From: DATAES01 sp963721305
GTDB lineage: Bacteria > Actinomycetota > Acidimicrobiia > Acidimicrobiales > JACDCH01
Length of the DNA stretch: 64,000 bases
Reading direction: 5' to 3'
Assembly (NCBI GenBank): GCA_963721305.1
Contig: CAVRIR010000003.1
Coordinates: 620,001-684,000, forward strand
Shown here: piece after piece, positions 16,298 through 25,434 of the stretch
Layout: each line of letters begins with the position of its first letter
How positions within the stretch are numbered: position 1 is the stretch's first letter
Made by a program: the position numbers and the translations under genes
Notes under the pieces: generated by a model
The model's input: the letters and a program-made list of their open reading frames with translations, nothing else
Told to the model about the DNA's origin: nothing
Database searches by the model: none

Positions 16298-17767
16298 ATG
16301 GGTCTGCATGGGCGATTCGGACTTGTCCGGACTCGACGGTTGCACGCTGCGGTCCGACGCCGCGCCCGGTGGAGGAGCGTGCTGATCTTGGCGCTCCCGG
16401 TGGCCGTGGCATCGACGACCCTGACGGCTTGCGTGGCTGATCCTCCTCCGAGAATGGTTGGCGCCGTCGCCCACGACCACAGCGCGGTCGTGACCTGGCT
16501 TCCGCCCGTGGCTTCGAACGCGGGGATCGCGGCGTACGTCGTTACCCCGTATGTCAACCAGGTTGCGCAGACTCCGACCCGGTTCAACTCGGCGGCCACG
16601 ACTCAAACGGTCACTGGGCTCACCAACAGCACCACGTACACCTTCACGGTTCTTGGCATCGACGCGGTAGGGAATGACACCGCTTCCTCGGGCGAATCGA
16701 ACGCGGTATCACCTCCCGGGGCCACCGCCATCAGCGCGGGCAACTATCACACGTGCGCGCGGCTTCCGGGCGGCGTGGTCAACTGCTGGGGCTCGAACAG
16801 CGACGGCGAGCTCGGCAACGGCCTCATCACCGGCTCGAACACTCCGGTCGCGGTCACCGGGATGACCAACGCCACCGCCATAGCGTCCGGCGAAGATCAC
16901 ACGTGCGCCCGGCTTGTTGGAGGGACCGTCGACTGCTGGGGTGGAAACTTCACCGGGCAGCTGGGCGATGGCAACACCTTCAACCAGCCCACACCAGTTG
17001 CGGTCACCGGGATCACCACCGCCACCACCATCGCGACGGGCTACTTGCACTCGTGCGCGCTGCTCGTCGGAGGCACCGTCGACTGCTGGGGCTCAAACGG
17101 TGCCGGGCAGTTGGGTGACGGCACCTTCACCGATTCGTCCACGCCGGTTGCGGTCACCGGGATCACCAACGCCACCGCCATCGCCGGCGGATTCGAACAC
17201 ACGTGCGCGCTGCTCAGCAGCGGAGCCGTCAACTGTTGGGGTGACAACAGCTTCGGCGGCCTCGGCAACGGCACCACCACCACGTCGTTCACCCCCGTCG
17301 CCGTCACCGGCATCACCACCGCCACCGCCATCGCCACCGGCGGCAACCACACCTGCGCAGTGCTCGCTGGAGGCACCGTCGACTGCTGGGGCGGAAACTT
17401 CGAAGGCCAATTGGGTGACGGCACCACCACCGATTCGTTCACCCCCGTCGCCGTCACCGGTATCACCACCGCCACCGCCATCGCAGCCGGCAATAGCCAG
17501 ACGTGCGCGCTGCTCAGCAGCGGAGCCGTCGACTGTTGGGGCTACAACGGCTCGGGACAGCTGGGCAACGGCACCACCACCAACTCGTCCAGCCCGGTCG
17601 CCGTCACCGGGATCACCACCGCCACCGCCATCACCGGCAACTCGGATTTCGATTGCGCTCTCCTTACCGGCGGCGCAGTCCAATGCTGGGGTCACAACAA
17701 CGTCGGGCAGCTTGGTAACAACACCACAACCGACGCGCACACCCCGGTCGAAGTCCTCTGGTCCTAG
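16298..17767 (+). CDS. RCC1-repeat lipoprotein with fibronectin type III domain (paralogue)
   Basis: Paralogue of the protein encoded at 3876. ATG at 16298 follows a G-rich ribosome site (GGGGGTGGG). A signal peptide leads to lipobox LTAC, then VADPPPRM, one fibronectin type III domain (about residues 50-130) and seven RCC1-type repeats, enough for one propeller. Each repeat has HTCALL-GG-V-CWG, with two Cys, but the sixth and seventh replace His. It is encoded 10 kb downstream of its larger relative in the same orientation. It probably binds surface ligands; no catalytic residues are recognisable. Confidence 0.85.
   Translation: MGLHGRFGLVRTRRLHAAVRRRARWRSVLILALPVAVASTTLTACVADPPPRMVGAVAHDHSAVVTWLPPVASNAGIAAYVVTPYVNQVAQTPTRFNSAATTQTVTGLTNSTTYTFTVLGIDAVGNDTASSGESNAVSPPGATAISAGNYHTCARLPGGVVNCWGSNSDGELGNGLITGSNTPVAVTGMTNATAIASGEDHTCARLVGGTVDCWGGNFTGQLGDGNTFNQPTPVAVTGITTATTIATGYLHSCALLVGGTVDCWGSNGAGQLGDGTFTDSSTPVAVTGITNATAIAGGFEHTCALLSSGAVNCWGDNSFGGLGNGTTTTSFTPVAVTGITTATAIATGGNHTCAVLAGGTVDCWGGNFEGQLGDGTTTDSFTPVAVTGITTATAIAAGNSQTCALLSSGAVDCWGYNGSGQLGNGTTTNSSSPVAVTGITTATAITGNSDFDCALLTGGAVQCWGHNNVGQLGNNTTTDAHTPVEVLWS
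16718..17764 (+). repeat. Seven tandem RCC1-type repeats, about 150 bp each
   Basis: Coding tandem repeat. Units are more alike at DNA level than in the 3.9-6.4 kb paralogue. The segment GTCACCGGGATCACCACCGC recurs almost unchanged. Confidence 0.8.
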
Positions 17768-17875
17768 ACCGCGCCGTGGACACGAAGCGGTTCACGGACT
17801 TCCATTCATCATCGTCGACAGCGGCTGTAAGGCTTCTCGGTAGCAACGACGCAACAACTTCACATCTCGCCCCGT

Positions 17876-18484
17876 TTAGCTGACGCGCTCCCACTGACGA
17901 TCTGGATGGCGCAGTGACATTGCCGTGACGCTGTTGCCTGTTCCCACAGAAGTGCTGGTGGTCAGGTCGATCGGATCCAGCGCGTTCCTCATCGCTTCAC
18001 GAGCGTAGAAGAGTCGACTCCGAATCGTGCCCACTGGCACTCCCAGAAGCTCAGCGACTTCCGAGTGAGGACGCTGCCGCAGATAGCAGTGGTCGACGAC
18101 TTGGCGGTGCTCAGGGCTGAGCTTCCGGAGTGCCACGGCGATCGTGAGCGACCCGACGACGTGTTCCGTGTCATCGGGTGCAACGGACTCCGCCGCGGTG
18201 GAAGTCGTACGGGGACGCCGGGCGCCGGCACGTGCGAGATCGACGAGCAGGTTGCGCATGATGCCGAACAGCCAACCGCCAAGGGAGCCCCGCTGCGGAT
18301 CGAAGTGATGGGCGCTCTTCCAGGCGCGGAGCATGGTCTCTTGCACGACGTCTTCGGCGGAGCCCCAACTGCCCACGCGTCGAGCCGCGAAGGCACGGAG
18401 CTGAGGTCCGTACTCGACCATCGCCTGCCGCATGCCTTCGTTGGAGCCGAGACTCGCGTTGACGTTCTGTGGACATTCGATCAC
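17876..18484 (-). CDS. ECF-type RNA polymerase sigma factor
   Basis: Protein of 202 residues with sigma region 2 (LRAFAARRVGSWGSAEDVVQETMLRAW, then WLFGIMRNLLVDLAR) and region 4 (LRKLSPEHRQVVDHCYLR, then SEVAELLGVPVGTIRSRLFYAREAMR). There is no region 3, as expected for an ECF sigma. No anti-sigma gene adjoins it. The nearest co-oriented gene is the BTAD regulator upstream, so the signal is unclear. ATG at 18484 is used; Met18 is an alternative start. The tail after region 4 is about 40 residues and may be regulatory. Confidence 0.85.
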   Translation of the reverse strand: MIECPQNVNASLGSNEGMRQAMVEYGPQLRAFAARRVGSWGSAEDVVQETMLRAWKSAHHFDPQRGSLGGWLFGIMRNLLVDLARAGARRPRTTSTAAESVAPDDTEHVVGSLTIAVALRKLSPEHRQVVDHCYLRQRPHSEVAELLGVPVGTIRSRLFYAREAMRNALDPIDLTTSTSVGTGNSVTAMSLRHPDRQWERVS

Positions 18485-18500
18485 GTGCGCAACATCCGCT

Positions 18501-18533
18501 AGTCGGCTGACCGCGACCCGTCAGTCGGCTGAC
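18501..18533. promoter_or_regulatory. Direct repeat upstream of the sigma factor gene
   Basis: AGTCGGCTGAC occurs at 18501-18511 and 18523-18533. The 22-bp period is two helical turns, on the same DNA face, 17 bp upstream of the sigma factor start. It is a possible activator site or part of an autoregulated promoter. Confidence 0.35.
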
Positions 18534-18601
18534 GCCGCGCCGCGGCGGACGTCTGTGGGCCGGGAGCCTCCGGTCAGCCGTCAACGGATGATTGGGTCGG
18601 G

Positions 18602-18775
18602 ATGACTCGTCGGGAACGCCAGCAGAAACAAGTCGCGTCGGCGCTCGATCGAGGGCACTACGCCCGCGTGCTGGTCCTCGCGCGGGAACATCTCGCCGAA
18701 TACCCCGACGATGACGACGTCCGGGAGGCGGCCGAGATCGCGCGAGCAGCGTGGGACCGTCCCGCCGGTCGATAA
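18602..18775 (+). CDS. 57-residue TPR-like small protein
   Basis: ATG at 18602 with GGGTCGGG directly upstream opens a 58-codon frame ending TAA at 18775. The protein begins MTRRERQQKQVASALDRGHY and continues ARVLVLAREHLAEYPDDDDVREAAEIARAA. The pattern of a helix, then 'A-V-L-A-EHL-E-PDD--V---A', is that of one tetratricopeptide repeat with a basic N-terminal cap. It is convergent with the BTAD regulator, 9 bp apart. Its composition and codon use look genuine. A role as an adaptor is only a guess. Confidence 0.55.
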   Translation: MTRRERQQKQVASALDRGHYARVLVLAREHLAEYPDDDDVREAAEIARAAWDRPAGR

Positions 18776-18784
18776 CGGCGCGAG

Positions 18785-21700
18785 CTACGCCGTGGTCCGC
18801 AGCAGCTGCCTGATGACCCCCGTGGCGTCGTTCGCCCCCGCGGTGAACTCGTCCGCCGCAGTCTCGTTGCCCACCTCGTCACGGGCTCGGTCGAGAAGCA
18901 CATCCACATCGGCTCGCGCGCCGACTCCGAACGCCAAACCGAGAGCAGCGCCCGGGGCTTTCCGCAGTTCGCTCGCCGCTCCCAGCAGTCGCGCGGCTCC
19001 CTGGCCGTCGTGCTCGAGCAATCCGGTCGCGGCGAGACTCTCGAGCGCGAACGCCAGGGCGCGCGGCAACGCGGCCTCGTTCGCGATCTGAAGCGCGTCG
19101 AGTTGACGCGATCGAGCCCGCCCGGCGTCGCCATCGATGCCTGCGGCCCAGCCGAGGATGGTGGCGCAATACGTTGCCGCCTCGGGGTGGTCGATCTCGC
19201 GTGCGGCATCGAGCCCTTCCTGCGCATAGGGGGCGGCGCGGTCGGCCCTTCCAGCGCGCCACTCCGTGATGGCGAGCCCGGTCAGCGACTCGGAGATACC
19301 GCGGACGAATCCGAACTCGCGCGCCCACGCGAGAGGGAGCGCCAGTACGGACCGGGCCCGATCGGCATCGCCCTTCTCGGACAGTGCCTCGCCGAGCTCG
19401 CCGAGCAACAGATTCAAGAATCCACTCAGCCCGAGGTTCTGTGCGATTGTGCAGGCGCGTTCCAGAGCATCGATTGCCCCCGCGTGGTCGCCTCGAACCG
19501 CTGCAAGCCGCGCCGCATACCGCAATGCGAGCGATTCGTGTGCCGACATCGCGTTCGAGGTAAGTAGGTCGAGGCTCGCCTGGAAGGCATCCTCGGCATC
19601 GGTGTAGCGATCTTCGAGGAACGCGAGTCGCCCCGTGGCGAACGCGCGCATCGCGCGGGTCAACGGATCGTCGCCCGCGGCGATGAGCCGGTCTTCGGCG
19701 TCCGCGACGAGCTCAACTGCCCGCCCAACATCTCCGAGCGTCGAGAACGTGACGGAGATCGCCAGCTCGACGCCGGCGAGTTCCTCTTCCACCTCGTCCG
19801 CCTTGCAGTACAGCGAAACCGCTTCGCGCGACAGTTGCGAGATCTCTTCGAGTGAGCGGCAACAGTCGGGGCTCTGTCGTCGGAGCTGGCGTGCGCCACC
19901 GGCCTCGCCCCATTTCACGAATCCGGGCGCGTCGGCAAAGACTGTCCACGCGAGGACACGGGCCAGCGCGATGTCGCTGACCGGCCCCGCGCACGACCGG
20001 GCAACAGTGAACCAACGCGAGGCTTCGAGTCCGCGTCCGGTAATCCACCAATACCATCCGAGGCCGCCCGCGATGCGGTGTGCGGTTTCGGCGTCGCCTT
20101 CGTCGACGGCGACGTCGAGTGCAGCCCGCAGGTTCGTCAGATTCGAGGCGACAGCGCGCAGCCATCCGCGTTGGCGATACCCGCGCAGCGCCGCGATGCT
20201 GCGCACAGCGAAGTCCGCGTAGTAACGGACATGGGCGGCATAGATCGATTCGGTGTCGCCCAAAGCTTCGAGTCGATCTCGGCCGTAGTCGACGAGCGTT
20301 TGCAGCATGTGACATCGCCCGTATCCGTCGAACTCGTCGGTTTCGACAACGACCAGTGACTTGTCGACGAGCCGCGCGATCAACTCGGACACGTCGTCAC
20401 CTGAGATCTCTTCATCTGCGCACACGACCCGGGCGGCGGCGAGACTGCAGCTTCCGCGAAAGACCGAGAGTCGAATGAACACGAGCCGCTCGTCGTCGAA
20501 GAGCAGGTCGTAGCTCCAGTCGACGACGGCGCGAAGCGTCTGCTGGCGCGGAAGGGCGGTTCGCGCGCCGCGGGTGAGTACGCGGAATCGATCCTCCAGC
20601 CCGGCCGCCAGCTCAACGATCGGCATGGCGCGCATGCGGGCCGCCGCCAGTTCGATCGCGAGTGGCAATCCATCGAGCCGGCCGCAGATGTCTTCCAGCG
20701 TGTGCCTCATCTGCGGCGACTCGTCGCTCACGTCTGATACGGGGTCCACCGCGCGGCCGCGCTCGACGAACAGAGCGATCGCGTCGTCGAGCGCCAACGG
20801 CGGCACCGTCCACAGCACTTCGCCTGGGATCGCCATTCCTTCGCGACTCGTCGCCAGGATCCGAAGTCCCGGACACGACTCGAGCAGGTCCTGTGCCAGG
20901 ACTGCAGCCGTAGCCACGAGGTGCTCACAGTTGTCGAGAACTATGAGCACGGCCTTGCCGCTCAGGTACTCCACCAGGCGCGGCACGTCGGTGTTGTCAG
21001 GGCCGCCTCGCGGCAAGTCGATCGCGTTCATGATCGCCGGCACGATCTCGTTTCCATCGCTGACGGCGGCGAGCTCGACCATCCAGACCTCGGCACCGCC
21101 GGAAGCGACGCGCTCGCGCGCGGCTTCCTGCGCAAGCCGAGACTTGCCGACACCGCCCGGTCCGACGAGCGTGACGAGGCGACTCTCCTCCAGCACAGGC
21201 TTCAGAGCCGAAATCTCCGGGTGTCGGCCGACCAGCGTTGTCAAGGGCGTGCGCAGATTCGTCGTCGGACGACCCGTCGATGCAGGACCGCGCCCGAGAA
21301 CGACATGGTCCTGCTGCAGGATGGCCGTCTCGAGCGCCCGTAGCTCGGCCGATGGCTCGAGACCGAGCTCTTCGCCGAGTACGTCGCGGGCGGCTTGATA
21401 AGCGCGCAACGCCTCGGCCTGGCGACCACACCGCGACAATGCCAACATCAGTTGCGCTCGGAAGTGCTCTCGCAACGGATGCGCGCCAACGAGCTGTTCC
21501 AGCTCGCCGATCAATGACGTATCGCGACCAAGGGCGAGGTCGGCGTCGATGCGCGCCTCGATGGCGACGAGGCGCGCTTCGGTGAGTCGCACGATCTCCT
21601 GCTGCGCGAAGTCCTCGTATGTCACGTCGGCGACTGGGTCGCCTCGCCACAGCGCGAGCGCCTCGTCGAGGAAGGCACGCGCGCGCACCGGATCGCCGGC

Positions 21701-22039
21701 GTGCATCGCGTCGTAGCCGCGCGCGGCGAGCGCGTCGAAACAGAAGATGTCGACCGATGCGCGGTCGATGGAAAGGGCGTACCCGCTCCCGCGCCTCGCG
21801 ATCACGTCTGGCGCGTCGAGGACGCTTCGTAGCCGCGATACCTGTCGCTGGAGGGCGTTGGCCGACTGTTGCGGTGGGTCCGCACCCCAGATCGCGTCGA
21901 TCAATGCATCATCGGTGACAACCTCGCCGCATCGAAGCGCGAGGGCCGTGAGCAAGATCGCAACGCGCCGGCCCGCGACGGCGATCCGCTCGCCACCGGC
22001 ATCGACTACTTCGAGAGATCCCAGCAGCCCGATCTCCAC
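18785..22039 (-). CDS. BTAD/AAA ATPase/TPR transcriptional regulator (SARP-like)
   Basis: Regulator of about 1084 residues. From GTG at 22039 (VEIGLLGSLEV) there is an OmpR-like winged helix (1-95), a BTAD domain (95-250, with RLVAIEARIDADLALG), an NB-ARC/AAA domain with Walker A GPGGVGKS around residue 295 and Walker B VLIVLDNCEHL, then a long TPR region to the end. This is the AfsR/LAL-like layout that integrates signals to activate secondary or stress genes. The LLM oxidoreductase lies 50 bp upstream on the same strand and may be co-transcribed or a target. Extension beyond the GTG is unconserved Arg-rich sequence. Confidence 0.85.
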   Translation of the reverse strand: MEIGLLGSLEVVDAGGERIAVAGRRVAILLTALALRCGEVVTDDALIDAIWGADPPQQSANALQRQVSRLRSVLDAPDVIARRGSGYALSIDRASVDIFCFDALAARGYDAMHAGDPVRARAFLDEALALWRGDPVADVTYEDFAQQEIVRLTEARLVAIEARIDADLALGRDTSLIGELEQLVGAHPLREHFRAQLMLALSRCGRQAEALRAYQAARDVLGEELGLEPSAELRALETAILQQDHVVLGRGPASTGRPTTNLRTPLTTLVGRHPEISALKPVLEESRLVTLVGPGGVGKSRLAQEAARERVASGGAEVWMVELAAVSDGNEIVPAIMNAIDLPRGGPDNTDVPRLVEYLSGKAVLIVLDNCEHLVATAAVLAQDLLESCPGLRILATSREGMAIPGEVLWTVPPLALDDAIALFVERGRAVDPVSDVSDESPQMRHTLEDICGRLDGLPLAIELAAARMRAMPIVELAAGLEDRFRVLTRGARTALPRQQTLRAVVDWSYDLLFDDERLVFIRLSVFRGSCSLAAARVVCADEEISGDDVSELIARLVDKSLVVVETDEFDGYGRCHMLQTLVDYGRDRLEALGDTESIYAAHVRYYADFAVRSIAALRGYRQRGWLRAVASNLTNLRAALDVAVDEGDAETAHRIAGGLGWYWWITGRGLEASRWFTVARSCAGPVSDIALARVLAWTVFADAPGFVKWGEAGGARQLRRQSPDCCRSLEEISQLSREAVSLYCKADEVEEELAGVELAISVTFSTLGDVGRAVELVADAEDRLIAAGDDPLTRAMRAFATGRLAFLEDRYTDAEDAFQASLDLLTSNAMSAHESLALRYAARLAAVRGDHAGAIDALERACTIAQNLGLSGFLNLLLGELGEALSEKGDADRARSVLALPLAWAREFGFVRGISESLTGLAITEWRAGRADRAAPYAQEGLDAAREIDHPEAATYCATILGWAAGIDGDAGRARSRQLDALQIANEAALPRALAFALESLAATGLLEHDGQGAARLLGAASELRKAPGAALGLAFGVGARADVDVLLDRARDEVGNETAADEFTAGANDATGVIRQLLRTTA

Positions 22040-22089
22040 GCCCCGAGGATACGCACTGGTCCCTTCGCGAGGGTGAAGCGCCGCGTTTG

Positions 22090-23013
22090 TCAGACGATCT
22101 TCGGTATGACCTCGGCCGCGAGCCTTTCCATCTGATCGGCGATGTCGAACAGCGGGTTCACGAGGATCAACTCGGCGCCGGCGTCCGCGACCTGCTGCAG
22201 CCCGGCCACGCAATCGCTGGCTGTACCCGTCACCGCTACGGGCAGAAGCGTTCGACCGAGCTCACCGTAGAAATCGGTCAAGGCGTCCGACATTCGTTGG
22301 CGCGCTTGTCGCGGATCGTCATCGACGGCGACGTAGACGCGTTTGGCGATCCGAAACATTTCCGCGTCCAGCCCCGATTCAACGAGCATCGACCGCACCG
22401 TGCGGACCTGCTCGGTGAAGCTCGCGGTGGTCGACGAGCCCGCGCCGAAGAATCCGTCGCCGAGTTGAATGGCGCGACGCAGTGCGGCGGGATGGCTGCC
22501 GCCGAACCACAGCGGTGGGTAGGGCTTTTGGAACGGCTTGGGCTCCATGGTCGCGGCGTCCAACTGCCAGAACCGTCCCGCCACCGCAGCTTCGGGTTCG
22601 GTCCAGAGCGCCTTCATCACGTCGATTCCTTCGACGAACCGCGTCACGAGATGGTCGTCGGGATCGACACCGAATGCCGAGAACATGCGATTCCGTCCGC
22701 CGATCCCGACTCCGACCTCGAGTCGTCCGCGGCTGAGTTGGTCCAGCGTGGCGATGCTCTTGGCGAGATGAACCGGGCTGTGCAGTGGTGTCACGAACAC
22801 GGAGCATCCCAGCCGAATCTCATCGGTCAGCGCGGCCGCATACGCCATGATCTCGAGTGGGCTGGGATGAGGAATGCGGCCGAGCACCTGTTCGGTGATC
22901 CAGGCGCTCTCGAAACCGAGCTGTTCGGCACGTCTCAGGTAATCGCGGAACTCCTTCGGACGGAAGGAACCGTCGGGGAGATGCTGCGGAAGGGGAATCG
23001 CGTACCGGGTCAT
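22090..23013 (-). CDS. LLM-class flavin/F420-dependent oxidoreductase
   Basis: Luciferase-like TIM-barrel monooxygenase or F420-dependent reductase, 307 residues. YLRRAEQLGFESAWITEQVLG, TDEIRLGCSVFVTPLHSPVHLAKSIATLDQLSRGRLEVGVG and WFGGSHPAALRRAIQLGDGF are the family core in order. The VGIGGRN loop and the PLHSP loop fit the F420-binding branch of Actinobacteria, but flavin use cannot be excluded. It starts at ATG 23013; GTG at 23016 is in frame too. It lies directly upstream of the BTAD regulator on the same strand. Substrate unknown. Confidence 0.85.
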   Translation of the reverse strand: MTRYAIPLPQHLPDGSFRPKEFRDYLRRAEQLGFESAWITEQVLGRIPHPSPLEIMAYAAALTDEIRLGCSVFVTPLHSPVHLAKSIATLDQLSRGRLEVGVGIGGRNRMFSAFGVDPDDHLVTRFVEGIDVMKALWTEPEAAVAGRFWQLDAATMEPKPFQKPYPPLWFGGSHPAALRRAIQLGDGFFGAGSSTTASFTEQVRTVRSMLVESGLDAEMFRIAKRVYVAVDDDPRQARQRMSDALTDFYGELGRTLLPVAVTGTASDCVAGLQQVADAGAELILVNPLFDIADQMERLAAEVIPKIV

Positions 23014-23219
23014 CACGTTGCCTGTTCTGACGATGTTCGAAGGGGCGGCGCGGTGGGCGCGGCCATCACGATCGGTGGACTCGGCTTCGATTTGGGGCTG
23101 CTGGCGACGACGGCGTGCCGGGCGCGTGGCGTGGCGCCTCCGTGTTCATCCGCGACCGCGGGAAACCTCGTGGACACCGGTCACTATCCAACCTGGCGTC
23201 GCGCGAGCCCGTGGTGCAG

Positions 23220-23846
23220 CTAGACAGCCGCCTTCGTCCGTGAACGACCATTCTTCGCGGCGGTGAGCGTCGAGCTCTGCAGCTGCTCGACCGCCGCGCA
23301 GAGAGCGTCGATCTTGTCCTCGAGTCGTCGGACGTCCTTGTCGCGCTTCTTCGACTTCTCGCCCGGACCGTTCGTCGCGTCATGCTCGGCCTTGACGGCG
23401 AGATAGCAGGCGCGCAGTCGACGGCCGGTGTCGCGTTCCTCGGCGATGTAGCGACCCAGCAGCTCGCCCGTCTGGATGTCGATCGAATGATCGGCGAAGA
23501 ACTGGTCGAACACGTCGGGTCCGGTCTTGCCTGCGTCTTCGGCGATGCGGGCGACGCCGAGGAAGTGCATCTTGTCGTAGTCGCTGATCTCGGTCGAACA
23601 GGCGCACGCGAGCCGCTCGGCCCGCTTCGGATCGTCGGCCTTCGGGCGCAGGTTGTATCCGAGCTCGTTGATCCGCTTGGCGAACGCCATGCCGTGCTCA
23701 CCTTCACGCGCCGCGACGGTGAGGAGCGTGGCTTTCACGCCATCATGGGGAGTCACCGCCGCCCAGGCAGTGAGGTACTCGTGTGCTTCGGTCTCGGCCA
23801 GGGACACAGCGTTCAGGAGCCCGAGGTAGGACGGCTTGTCAGACAT
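23220..23846 (-). CDS. Ferritin-like (rubrerythrin-type) protein
   Basis: Protein of 208 residues starting at MSDKPSYLG. AETEAHEYLTAWA (E-x2-H-E on helix 1) and AREGEHGMAFAKRIN (E-x2-H on helix 2) are the paired carboxylate/His motifs of a di-iron ferritin-like bundle. Later helices with FADHSIDIQTGELLGRYIAEERD and KAEHDA can complete the site. The basic, coiled C-terminal tail (about 60 residues, KSKKRDKDVRRLEDKID) is an extension. It probably handles iron or peroxide in the cytoplasm. It is divergent from the SGNH hydrolase gene. Confidence 0.7.
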   Translation of the reverse strand: MSDKPSYLGLLNAVSLAETEAHEYLTAWAAVTPHDGVKATLLTVAAREGEHGMAFAKRINELGYNLRPKADDPKRAERLACACSTEISDYDKMHFLGVARIAEDAGKTGPDVFDQFFADHSIDIQTGELLGRYIAEERDTGRRLRACYLAVKAEHDATNGPGEKSKKRDKDVRRLEDKIDALCAAVEQLQSSTLTAAKNGRSRTKAAV

Positions 23847-23999
23847 GTGGTTCTCCCATCGATCCGATATGCACAGTCTGACAGACGCCTGATGTCGGCG
23901 TTTTCGGGCCGAGATCGCGGCGCAGACCTCAACCCGCAAGGGCGAATGGCCGAGGTAGCACGGGTGACGGGCGAGGGGCGGAGCGCGACCGTGCGCGCG

Positions 24000-25412
24000 A
24001 TGTCTCTCGGGCGGCGCTTTCTCGCGTCACGGGCCCGCCGTCGGTGGGCGCTGGTGGTCGTCGTCGCCCTTGCGGTGCCACTGCTGTTGGCGCCGTGGCG
24101 ATCCGGGCGCCCCCGTGACCAGGTGCAGATCTTCGGCGCGACGTCAGCCGGCCCGATCGCCCCCGTCACGCCCGATCCGTGCGGGGCGCCCGACCACTGG
24201 GTCGGCGCGTGGATGGCTGCGCCGCAGGACTCGACCACCTTCGTGCCCCCTCGTACGCCCGACGGCGACAAGACCCCGGACGCGACCCAGGTCACCGCTC
24301 CGGTGTCGTTCAAGAACCAGTCCTTCCGCATGATCGTGACCCCGAACTTCGGGGGCTCCGAGATGCGGGTTCGGCTGTCCAACCGGTTCGGCACCCGCCC
24401 GGTGACCTTCACCGCCGTGCACGTCGCACGCCGCCTCGACGGCGCGACCATCGTCCCTTCGACGGACCACGTCGCCACGTTCAACGGCGCGCTGGCGGTC
24501 ACGGTGGCCCCGGGGACGATGGTGGTCAGCGATCCGGTCGCGCTCGGCGTCGACGCGTTCCAGGACCTGGCGATCAGCTTCTATGTCACGGGGAAGACGT
24601 CGCTCGACGTCCACCTCGACGCGTTGCAGACGCAGTACCTGACGTCGCCGGGTGCCGGTGACCACACTGCCGACACCGACGGCGACAGCTTCGATCAGTC
24701 CGTCCTCAGCTGGCTCGCCGTCGACGGTGTCGACGTCCTCGCACCGTCCAACGTGAGCGCGGTGGCGGTCCTCGGTGACTCGCTGACCGACGGCCTCGGT
24801 TCGACCGCGGACGCGGATGCACGCTGGACGGACGATCTCGCGCGCCGGGCGCTCGCCACCGGTCAACCGATCTCCGTGCTCAACGCGGGCATCAGCGGCG
24901 ACCAGGTCACACACGACAACATCGGACGGGCCGACATGGTCAACGGCGCCGGTCTGAGCGCGGTGGATCGCCTCGACCTCGACGCACTCGAGCAGTCGGG
25001 AGTCCGCACCGTGGTGGTGTTCGTCGGCATCAACGATCTGCTCGCCCCGACGGGCGTGGATCCGGCACATGCCGTGATCAAGGGCTACCAAGCGATGATC
25101 GCCGAGGCGCACGCGCACGGGATCCGCGTGGTCGGCGCGACCCTCACGCCGGCGGCACAAACGGGTGTCGTCGAAGGGTGGCGGCGCTCGATCAACACCT
25201 GGGTCCGGACGAGCGGGCGGTTCGACTCGGTCATCGACCTCGATGCCGCGGTCCGCGATCCGCACCAACCGAGCCGCATCGCCCCGGGGCTCACGGACGA
25301 GGTGTTGCACCTCAACGACAGGGGCTACCGAGCGCTGGCCGGATCGATCGATCTCCACGGGCTGTTTGACCCGTCCGCGCTCGAGTGCGGGAGTACGATC
25401 CCGACGTCCTAG
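24000..25412 (+). CDS. Secreted SGNH/GDSL-family hydrolase
   Basis: Protein of 470 residues with an N-terminal signal anchor (RRWALVVVVALAVPLLLAPW). A beta-rich domain with FRMIVTPNFGGSEMRVRLSNRFGTRPV follows, then the SGNH domain. Block I is AVLGDSLTDG (Ser nucleophile), block III VFVGINDLL (Asn), and the C-terminal DEVLHLNDRGY supplies the catalytic Asp-x-x-(Leu)-His. The layout matches actinobacterial GDSL esterases with an accessory N-terminal domain, active outside the cell on esters or acetylated glycans. ATG at 23946 is an alternative start. Confidence 0.8.
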   Translation: MSLGRRFLASRARRRWALVVVVALAVPLLLAPWRSGRPRDQVQIFGATSAGPIAPVTPDPCGAPDHWVGAWMAAPQDSTTFVPPRTPDGDKTPDATQVTAPVSFKNQSFRMIVTPNFGGSEMRVRLSNRFGTRPVTFTAVHVARRLDGATIVPSTDHVATFNGALAVTVAPGTMVVSDPVALGVDAFQDLAISFYVTGKTSLDVHLDALQTQYLTSPGAGDHTADTDGDSFDQSVLSWLAVDGVDVLAPSNVSAVAVLGDSLTDGLGSTADADARWTDDLARRALATGQPISVLNAGISGDQVTHDNIGRADMVNGAGLSAVDRLDLDALEQSGVRTVVVFVGINDLLAPTGVDPAHAVIKGYQAMIAEAHAHGIRVVGATLTPAAQTGVVEGWRRSINTWVRTSGRFDSVIDLDAAVRDPHQPSRIAPGLTDEVLHLNDRGYRALAGSIDLHGLFDPSALECGSTIPTS

Positions 25413-25434
25413 GACACCGGACTCGGGGGTGACC

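Noticed and set aside
18785..22213. Start of the BTAD regulator at 22213
   Set aside because: The extra 58 residues are Arg/Gly-rich with no conserved strand. GTG at 22039 starts the winged helix properly.
22087..23223. Plus-strand frame opposite the LLM oxidoreductase
   Set aside because: Shadow. The minus strand has clear LLM motifs in order.
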